From contig DGSP01000034.1 in the NCBI GenBank assembly GCA_002393555.1, positions 7,536 through 53,755 on the forward strand: 46,220 nt of DNA. The letters run 5' to 3'. This DNA is from Prevotellaceae bacterium UBA4359 (lineage in GTDB: Bacteria > Bacteroidota > Bacteroidia > Bacteroidales > Bacteroidaceae). Of this stretch, positions 40,091 through 46,220 are shown piece by piece. A program made the position numbers and the translations under genes. Below the pieces are notes generated by a model. The model was not told the DNA's origin. It ran no database searches and saw nothing but the letters and a program-made list of their open reading frames with translations. Within the stretch, counting starts at the first letter, position 1. Each line of letters starts with the position of its first letter.

Positions 40091-43000
40091 ATGTCAGTCA
40101 AAGCATGGAAAGAAACGGTGGTCATTCCCACCTACGAACCCGGCCAAGCCGAGAAAAACCCCATCTTCCTCGAAAAGCGCGTGTATCAAGGCAGCAGCGG
40201 TGTGGTCTATCCCTATCCAGTGGTCGAGAGCATCAGCGACGAGAAAGTCGATAAACCCTACGAAGCGGTCTATCTGGAAAATGAGTACATCAAGGTGATG
40301 ATACTGCCCGAACTGGGCGGCAGAGTGCAGATGGCGTATGACAAAATCAAGCAACGCCACTTCGTCTATTACAACCATGTCATCAAGCCTGCGCTGGTGG
40401 GCTTGGCAGGGCCTTGGATTAGCGGTGGCATCGAGTTCAACTGGCCACAGCATCACCGTCCATCGACCTACTTGCCTGTCGATTCGACCATCGTGGAGAA
40501 CGAGGATGGTTCGGTGACGGTGTGGGTGAACGAGATGGAGCGCATGTTCCATCAGAAGGGAGCCGCCGGCTTCACGCTCCGTCCGGGGTGTGCCTATCTG
40601 GAGATTCAGGGCCGTGTGAGCAACCGCACCCCACTGCCACAGACCTTCCTCTGGTGGGCCAATCCAGCCGTGGAGGTGAACGACGACTATCAGAGTGTCT
40701 TCCCACCCGATGTGAACGCTGTGTTCGACCACGGCAAACGGGCCGTCTCGTCGTTCCCCATCGCCACAGGCACCTACTACAAGATGGACTACTCGGCTGG
40801 GGTGGACATCTCCAACTACAAGAACATCAAGGTGCCCACCTCCTACATGGCCGTGAACTCGAAGTACGACTTTGAGGGTGGCTACGAGAACGACACCCAC
40901 GGGGGCATGCTGCACGTGGCCTCCCACCACTTTTCGCCCGGCAAGAAGCAGTGGACATGGGGCAACGGCGACTTTGGCCGTGCGTGGGACCGCAACCTGA
41001 CCGACGAAGCCACTCCCGAGGAGATGAAACAATGGCACATCGACCGCAAGGGGTTCCGCCCCTACATCGAACTGATGGCAGGCGTTTATACCGAAAACCA
41101 GCCCGACTTCACCTGGCTGATGCCGTATGAGGAAAAGCAGTTCGTGCAGTACTTCATGCCCTACAGAGAGTTGGGCGTGGTGAAACAGGCATCGAAAGAT
41201 GTGGTGATGAACATCGAAGAGGCAGAAGGAGGAGTGCGTTTCAAAGTGCTGGGCACCTCGAAACAAACAGCCGAAGTGGTGCTGACGGACAAACAGGGAC
41301 GGGAATTTTATCGCAAGACCGTCACCTTGTCGCCCGAAAACATCCTTGAAGAAACAGTGGATGTGAAAGGCTGCCGATGGGCCGACCTCATCCTGCGCAT
41401 CGGCAGACTGACCTGGACGGCTGAACCCGACGACATCCGCCCCATCCCCGATGCTGCCGAGGCCGCTCTCTCGCCCACCGACACGAAGACCAACGACCAA
41501 CTCTATCTGACAGGGCTGCATCTGGAGCAATATCGCCATGCCACATGGTCGGCCCTCGACTACTATGAGGAGGCCCTGCGGCGCGACCCCAACGATGTGC
41601 GCTGCCTGAATCAGACGGGCTTGTGGTATCTGCGGCGCGGACGTTTCGACAAGGCTGAGACCTATCTGCGCAAAGCCGTGAAAATCTGGCAGAAGCGCAA
41701 CCCCAACCCCTACGACGGCGAAGCCCTCTTCAACCTTGCGCTGACCCTGAAGTTCCAGCATCGTCTGCACGAAGCCTACGAACTCTTCTGGAAATCGACA
41801 TGGAACAAGGCTTGGGCCGATGCGGGCTACTTCGAGGCCGCCTGCATCAGCATCAGCCAAGGCCGACTGGACGATGCACTCGACGAACTGAACCGCTGCC
41901 TCCTCTTCAACCAATGCAACCACAAGGCACGGGCTTTGCAGGTGACCCTACTCCGCAAAACAGGCGACCATGCCCGCGCTTTGGAGTTCGCCTCTAAAGC
42001 CTTGGAACTGGATGCCTTCAACTACGGTGTCCTCTTCGAAAAGCACCTGCTGACCCAAGACGAGACGGTGCTCAGCAAGATGGTGGACATGATGCACGGC
42101 AATGTCTATAACTACCACGAACTCGCCCTCGACTATGCTCAGGCAGGACTCTGGCAAGAGGCTATCGACGTGCTCACCCTCCCTGCCATTGCCGAGAGAC
42201 AGAAAAAGGCATCACCACTTACACTATACTACATAGGATATTTCAAGTACAACCAAGGCAAACTCGACGAGGCCAAGGCTTGCTTTGCTGAGGCAGAAAA
42301 GGTGAGCAGCCTCTACTGCTTCCCCAACCGGCTGGAGGACATCAACACGCTGCGAACAGCCATTCTCTCCAATCCCGAAGGTGCCAAAGCCCCCTACTAT
42401 CTGGGCTGCCTCTACTACGACAAGCGGCAATACGACGTGGCGAAGGAGTGCTGGGAACTGAGTGAGAAACTCGACCCCGACTTTCCCACCGTACACCGCA
42501 ACCTCGCCCTGCTCTACTACAACAAAGAGAACGACCCCAAGCATGCCCTGCAAGAGATGGAGATGGCCTTCACGCTCGACCAGTCGGATGCCCGCGTGTT
42601 CATGGAACTTGACCAACTCTACAAGAAACTGCAACGTCCGCTGGCCGAACGCTTGCAAAACTACGAGGCCCTGCCCCACCTGATTGCGCAACGCGACGAC
42701 CTCATCCTCGAACATGCCACCCTGCTCAACATGCTCGGACGGCATGAGGAGGCCAAAGCCCTCATCGATGGTCATGTGTTCCACCCATGGGAAGGCGGCG
42801 AAGGCAAGGTGAGCGGACAGTACCAGATGGCACGGCTCGAAATAGCCAAGAAACTCCTGAAGAAAGACCCTGCTTCGGCTGAGGCAAAGCAGTTGCTGGA
42901 AGAATGCCTCGTCTTCCCTCACTCGCTCGGCGAGGGGAAACTGCATGGGGCACAAGACAACGACTTCCTCTATTTCCTCGGACGCTACGAAGAAGGCACG

Positions 43001-43381
43001 GCTGGCCCGACGGAACCTGCTGCAGCCATGTACTACAACGATGCCAAGCCCGACAAAATCTTCTATGCCGCACTTTGTTACCGCAAACTCGGACAGGAAG
43101 ACAAGGCACGTGGCCTCTTCCACAGGCTCATCACTTATGGCAAGCAACACATCTTCGACCACATCACGATGGATTACTTTGCCGTCTCTCTGCCCGACCT
43201 GCTCGTGTGGGACGGCGACCTCGACCTGCAAAACCGCATCCACTGCAACTACATGCTCGCCCTCGGCTATCTCGGCATGGGCGAGAAAGAAAAGGCTGAA
43301 CGGCATCTGGATGAAGTGAACCGACTCGACATCAACCACTTGGGGGCTTACTCCCTGCGGTCTTTGCTGACACTCCTGTAG
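40091..43381 (+). CDS. DUF5107 domain protein with C-terminal TPR repeats
   Basis: From the chosen start this is 1096 residues. Residues about 20-340 match the DUF5107 pattern as I know it: YLENEYIKVMILPELGGRVQ, HVIKPALVGLAGPWISGGIE, FNWPQHHRP and LPQTFLWWANPAVEVND, a beta-sandwich reminiscent of aldose-1-epimerase-like sugar binding. From about 466 there are many TPR units (YYEEALRRDPNDVRCLNQTG, then ALFNLALTLKFQHRLHEAYE). No signal peptide is evident, so it is probably cytoplasmic. The frame is open upstream to 39932, but that part is translated 23-bp repeat, so MSVKAWKETVVIPTYEPG at 40091 is preferred. Next to a sugar porter and an AraC regulator, a role in sugar metabolism is likely but unproven. 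Confidence 0.85.
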   Translation: MSVKAWKETVVIPTYEPGQAEKNPIFLEKRVYQGSSGVVYPYPVVESISDEKVDKPYEAVYLENEYIKVMILPELGGRVQMAYDKIKQRHFVYYNHVIKPALVGLAGPWISGGIEFNWPQHHRPSTYLPVDSTIVENEDGSVTVWVNEMERMFHQKGAAGFTLRPGCAYLEIQGRVSNRTPLPQTFLWWANPAVEVNDDYQSVFPPDVNAVFDHGKRAVSSFPIATGTYYKMDYSAGVDISNYKNIKVPTSYMAVNSKYDFEGGYENDTHGGMLHVASHHFSPGKKQWTWGNGDFGRAWDRNLTDEATPEEMKQWHIDRKGFRPYIELMAGVYTENQPDFTWLMPYEEKQFVQYFMPYRELGVVKQASKDVVMNIEEAEGGVRFKVLGTSKQTAEVVLTDKQGREFYRKTVTLSPENILEETVDVKGCRWADLILRIGRLTWTAEPDDIRPIPDAAEAALSPTDTKTNDQLYLTGLHLEQYRHATWSALDYYEEALRRDPNDVRCLNQTGLWYLRRGRFDKAETYLRKAVKIWQKRNPNPYDGEALFNLALTLKFQHRLHEAYELFWKSTWNKAWADAGYFEAACISISQGRLDDALDELNRCLLFNQCNHKARALQVTLLRKTGDHARALEFASKALELDAFNYGVLFEKHLLTQDETVLSKMVDMMHGNVYNYHELALDYAQAGLWQEAIDVLTLPAIAERQKKASPLTLYYIGYFKYNQGKLDEAKACFAEAEKVSSLYCFPNRLEDINTLRTAILSNPEGAKAPYYLGCLYYDKRQYDVAKECWELSEKLDPDFPTVHRNLALLYYNKENDPKHALQEMEMAFTLDQSDARVFMELDQLYKKLQRPLAERLQNYEALPHLIAQRDDLILEHATLLNMLGRHEEAKALIDGHVFHPWEGGEGKVSGQYQMARLEIAKKLLKKDPASAEAKQLLEECLVFPHSLGEGKLHGAQDNDFLYFLGRYEEGTAGPTEPAAAMYYNDAKPDKIFYAALCYRKLGQEDKARGLFHRLITYGKQHIFDHITMDYFAVSLPDLLVWDGDLDLQNRIHCNYMLALGYLGMGEKEKAERHLDEVNRLDINHLGAYSLRSLLTLL

Positions 43382-44253
43382 GCACGAGGCGACATGCCGA
43401 CCACCTTGCTGAAAAGGCGAGAAAAGTAATAGGAATCGTCGATGCCGAGTTTGTGGCATATCTGGTTCACTTTCATGTCGGTGTGAACCAGCAAGTAACA
43501 AGCCTCGTCCATCTTCAGTTTGTTGAAATAAGCCATCGGTGCCATCCCCGTCTGACGACGGAAAAGAAGGGACATGTGGCTGGCACTATAGCCTGAATAG
43601 CGGGAAAGCATCTCCATCGTGAGGTGCTTTTCCTTGTTTTCCTCCATGTAGTGAATCAAGGCGGCCACCACCTGCTGGGCATCCGTGGCATCTGTCACAG
43701 TCTCTCCCTCACGGGTGGCATCGCGATACTGGTGAATGTAGCGCAGAGAACCCAGATAATAGTGGAAAAGCGACGAGGCAAAACTGAGGTTTTCCAACGT
43801 GAAACCACGCTGGAGAGTGCGAAATATCTCCTCGAAAAGGTTCTGGCGATTGGCTATGCGCGAATGCAGTTCAGGGCGGATTTCCTTGGGCGTGGCGGCT
43901 TGGTCAGCATAGCACGAAGCCAACAGTCCCTTGAAGTGTATCCAGTAGATGGTCCAAGGCTCCTCGTTGGCAGCCCCATAGTCGTGAGGAGTGCCCATCG
44001 GAATGATGAAGTATTGATTGGGACGGATGTCGTAGTGCTGACCCTCAATCTCATACCATCCATAGCCTTTCACGCAGTAGATGAACACATACTGCCCCAC
44101 TCCGCTCTGCCTGTGTATCTCGTGGAAACTGGCCGAGGGATAATAGCCAATGTCTGTGATGTGAAGTGCCGAAAGCAGCCTGTCTTCCTCCATCTGATGC
44201 ACCACCATCGGAGGGAGCACCAACTGCCGTTCGCCCTGAAACCCGTCTCTCAT
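43348..44253 (-). CDS. AraC-family transcriptional regulator with cupin N-terminal domain
   Basis: This 301-residue protein has an N-terminal ligand-sensing cupin-like region (about 30-150: GVGQYVFIYCVKGYGWYEIE, QYFIIPMGTPHDYGA). Two C-terminal helix-turn-helix units follow at about 200-295: MLSRYSGYSASHMSLLFRRQ and VNQICHKLGIDDSYYFSRLF, then the family-typical GMSPRAYR. AraC regulators with this layout mostly activate sugar genes. Its 3' end overlaps the end of the convergent DUF5107 gene by 34 bp. It is a reasonable candidate to control the neighbouring sugar porter and DUF5107 genes. Confidence 0.93.
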   Translation of the reverse strand: MRDGFQGERQLVLPPMVVHQMEEDRLLSALHITDIGYYPSASFHEIHRQSGVGQYVFIYCVKGYGWYEIEGQHYDIRPNQYFIIPMGTPHDYGAANEEPWTIYWIHFKGLLASCYADQAATPKEIRPELHSRIANRQNLFEEIFRTLQRGFTLENLSFASSLFHYYLGSLRYIHQYRDATREGETVTDATDAQQVVAALIHYMEENKEKHLTMEMLSRYSGYSASHMSLLFRRQTGMAPMAYFNKLKMDEACYLLVHTDMKVNQICHKLGIDDSYYFSRLFSKVVGMSPRAYRSVSKDRRE

Positions 44254-44296
44254 CTTTCAAGCCAATCAAAGGTCTATTGTCTTCTTCTCCTGCACT

Positions 44297-44668
44297 CTAT
44301 TTCCAGAAAACGAAATACACCGCTGCCACCAGGCAGAGGAAGGCTGCGGCATGGTTCCAATGCAGATGTTCACCCTGAAACATGAAGGAGGCGATAATGG
44401 TGAACACCGTGAGCGATACCACCTCCTGAATCACTTTGAGTTGCACCAACGAATACGGCCCACCGTTGCCCACAAAGCCGAGTTTGTTGGCTGGCACTTG
44501 CAGCGAATACTCGAAGAAGGCGATGCCCCACGAGAAGACAATGACCAGCCACAAAGGCCAACTGTTGGAGATGTTCATCTGTTGCAACTTCAGGTGGCCA
44601 TACCAGGCCAACGTCATGAAGATATTGCTGCCAATGAGCAGCAGTATCGTGTAGAGTCCATTCATCAT
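44297..44668 (-). CDS. DUF486 family small membrane protein (DMT superfamily)
   Basis: This 123-residue protein has four hydrophobic segments. Family landmarks are SNIFMTLAWYGHLK, SWGIAFFEYSLQVPANKLG, LKVIQEVVSLTVF and the C-terminal HWNHAAAFLCLVAAVYFVF. DUF486 proteins are about this length and belong to the drug/metabolite transporter group by structure; no substrate is known. Met1 or Met2 may be the start. It is followed after 43 bp by the AraC gene on the same strand, so the two may be co-transcribed from the promoter at 44688. Confidence 0.93.
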   Translation of the reverse strand: MMNGLYTILLLIGSNIFMTLAWYGHLKLQQMNISNSWPLWLVIVFSWGIAFFEYSLQVPANKLGFVGNGGPYSLVQLKVIQEVVSLTVFTIIASFMFQGEHLHWNHAAAFLCLVAAVYFVFWK

Positions 44669-44687
44669 AATCTTTTGATTTCACGAT

Positions 44688-44695
44688 GCAAAGTT
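44688..44695 (-). promoter_or_regulatory. -7 element for the DUF486 gene
   Basis: On the minus strand this reads TAACTTTG, an exact TAnnTTTG match, 20 bp upstream of the start at 44668. It is back to back with the trpB promoter in a 136-bp divergent spacer. Confidence 0.55.
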
Positions 44696-44735
44696 ACAGA
44701 TTTGTCGGCTTCTACAGACATTTTTGCTACAATTA

Positions 44736-44767
44736 TTTGGTATTAAAAGAGCATTATCGTAACTTTG
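44736..44767 (+). promoter_or_regulatory. Promoter of trpB
   Basis: TTTG at 44736-44739 and TAACTTTG at 44760-44767 match -33 and -7 elements with 20-bp spacing. The ATG follows 38 bp later at 44805. No leader peptide rich in Trp and no attenuator hairpin was seen between. Confidence 0.7.
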
Positions 44768-44804
44768 TGGCTCAAAAATCTTAATAATTTATTCTTTTAC
44801 AACA

Positions 44805-46169
44805 ATGAGCACAAAACAAAAACGCTTCCTCCTTGCGGAGAACGAGATTCCAACACAGTGGTACAACATTCAGGCAGACATGGTGAACAAGCCACAGCCA
44901 CCTATCCACCCTGCAACAAAACAGCCACTGACCGTGGATGACTTGGCACACATCTTCCCTCGTGAGTGCTGTGTGCAGGAGTTGGACACCACTCACGCAT
45001 GGATTGACATTCCTGAGGAAGTGCTTGATAAATATAAGTATTACCGTTCCACACCATTGGTGCGCGCCTACGGACTGGAGGAGGCATTAGGCACTCCTGC
45101 CCACATCTACTTCAAGAACGAGAGTGCTTGTCCACTGGGTTCTCACAAGATTAACTCAGCCCTGCCCCAATGCTACTACGCCAAGATGGAAGGCACCACG
45201 AACGTGACCACCGAGACAGGTGCGGGCCAGTGGGGTGCAGCCCTTTCGTATGCCGCCAAACTCTACGGACTCGAAGCCGCTGTCTATCAGGTGAAAATCA
45301 CCATGCAGCAGAAGCCCTACCGCTCCAGCATCATGCGCACTTTTGGCGCAGCCGTGACAGGCTCACCTTCCATGTCCACCCGTGCCGGCAAGGACATCAT
45401 CACCAAAGACCCCACCCATCCTGGCTCACTCGGCACTGCCATCTCTGAGGCTGTCGAACTCGCCACCACCACACCCAACTGCAAATACACACTTGGTTCA
45501 GTGCTCAACCATGTGGGTCTTCACCAGACCATCATCGGTCTGGAGGCTGAGAAGCAGATGGCAATGGCTGGCGAATATCCCGACATGGTGATTGCCTGCT
45601 TCGGTGGCGGTTCCAACTTCGGAGGCATCGCCTTCCCCTTCATGCGCCACAACATTCTGGACGGCAAGAAAACCGAGTTCATCGCAGCAGAACCTAACAG
45701 TTGCCCGAAACTCACTCGCGGCCAGTTCCGCTACGACTTCGGCGACGAGGCTGGTTACACGCCTCTGCTGCCCATGTTCACACTGGGTCACAACTTCAAG
45801 CCCAGCAACATCCACGCCGGCGGTCTCCGCTATCACGGTGCAGGTGTCATCGTCAGCCAACTCCTGAAGGACGGCCTGATGAAAGGTGTAGATATTCCTC
45901 AACTGGAGACCTTCGAGGCAGGCATGCTCTTCGCCCGTACCGAGGGCATCATCCCTGCTCCCGAAAGCACCCATGCCATTGCAGCCACCATCCGCGAGGC
46001 CAACAAGTGCAAGGAGACTGGCGAAGAGAAAGTCATCCTCTTCAACCTCTCTGGTCATGGCCTCATCGACATGCCAAGTTACGAAGCCTACATCAACGGC
46101 GACCTGCAGAACTACACCGTAACAGACGAGGATGTAGCCAAGAACTTAGCAGAACTCGACAAACTATAA
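44805..46169 (+). CDS. trpB: Tryptophan synthase beta chain, TrpB2 type
   Basis: This 454-residue PLP enzyme is longer than the usual TrpB of about 400. K115 in LGSHKINSA forms the PLP Schiff base. E137 in TTETGAGQWGAA is the catalytic Glu. CFGGGSNFGG is the phosphate-binding Gly loop. The N-terminal extension (IPTQWYNIQADM) and the insertions are typical of stand-alone TrpB2 proteins. The reaction is L-serine plus indole to L-tryptophan. No trpA lies next to it in the window, so it may use free indole or serve another role. It has its own promoter and is divergent from the DUF486 gene. Confidence 0.93.
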   Translation: MSTKQKRFLLAENEIPTQWYNIQADMVNKPQPPIHPATKQPLTVDDLAHIFPRECCVQELDTTHAWIDIPEEVLDKYKYYRSTPLVRAYGLEEALGTPAHIYFKNESACPLGSHKINSALPQCYYAKMEGTTNVTTETGAGQWGAALSYAAKLYGLEAAVYQVKITMQQKPYRSSIMRTFGAAVTGSPSMSTRAGKDIITKDPTHPGSLGTAISEAVELATTTPNCKYTLGSVLNHVGLHQTIIGLEAEKQMAMAGEYPDMVIACFGGGSNFGGIAFPFMRHNILDGKKTEFIAAEPNSCPKLTRGQFRYDFGDEAGYTPLLPMFTLGHNFKPSNIHAGGLRYHGAGVIVSQLLKDGLMKGVDIPQLETFEAGMLFARTEGIIPAPESTHAIAATIREANKCKETGEEKVILFNLSGHGLIDMPSYEAYINGDLQNYTVTDEDVAKNLAELDKL

Positions 46170-46177
46170 AAACCAAA

Positions 46178-46220
46178 AAGTTTTAAGTTAAAAACTAAAA
46201 ACTAAAAATTAAAAGTATAA
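46178..46220. repeat. Heptamer-like A-rich repeat after trpB
   Basis: Words such as AAAACTA, AAAACTA, AAAATTA and AAAGTAT follow each other at 7-bp steps and end in TTAAAAGTATAA, which also occurs in the left arm of the hairpin at 13991-14021. The window ends here, so a hairpin partner may lie beyond it. Confidence 0.6.

Noticed and set aside
40094..41923. 609-residue minus ORF
   Set aside because: Antisense to the DUF5107 gene; no signal, domain or gene context.

Overview
The window looks like chromosome from a Prevotella-like member of the order Bacteroidales. Evidence: SusC/SusD pairs, surface-type lipoproteins, promoters fitting the Bacteroidetes -7 TAnnTTTG / -33 TTTG pattern, F-ATPase gene order atpD-C-B-E-F-H-A-G, three secreted proteins ending in the same G-[IL]-Y-[IV]-x-N-G-K-K tail, and heptanucleotide repeats between genes. 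No rRNA, tRNA, CRISPR array, transposase or phage gene was seen.

Left part, minus strand, 293-13689: secreted or periplasmic proteins. In transcription order they are an alpha/beta-hydrolase esterase, a CotH-like protein, a YARHG-domain protein, a GH95 enzyme, a GH43-like enzyme, a 706-residue secreted protein of unknown role, and a 64-residue small protein. The 699-bp gap at 2646-3344 holds two nested MITE-like palindromic elements and a forward promoter that drives no normal gene, only a perfect 18-bp hairpin.

Centre, minus strand, 14129-30397: a tightly packed seven-gene unit, fasciclin lipoprotein - SusC - SusD - fasciclin lipoprotein - fasciclin lipoprotein - SusC - SusD. A recognisable promoter precedes the first gene, with two GTTACATAG direct repeats 21 bp apart just upstream of its -33 box. 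A long hairpin with a T tract follows the last gene. This is the most interesting system here: two TonB-dependent uptake pairs bundled with three multi-FAS1 lipoproteins. The signal peptide of the second SusC is partly encoded by a 7-bp tandem repeat, so copy-number change would usually shift the frame.

Right part: a gamma carbonic anhydrase homologue (minus), divergent from the complete eight-gene F1Fo ATP synthase operon (plus, 31612-38484), which ends in a strong intrinsic terminator. Then come a sugar-porter MFS transporter, a large DUF5107/TPR protein, a convergent AraC-family regulator, a DUF486 membrane protein, and a stand-alone TrpB2-type tryptophan synthase beta chain. Several ATPase spacers consist of 9-bp or 21-bp periodic repeats.

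All function calls come from reading protein sequence and motifs by eye. No database search was run.
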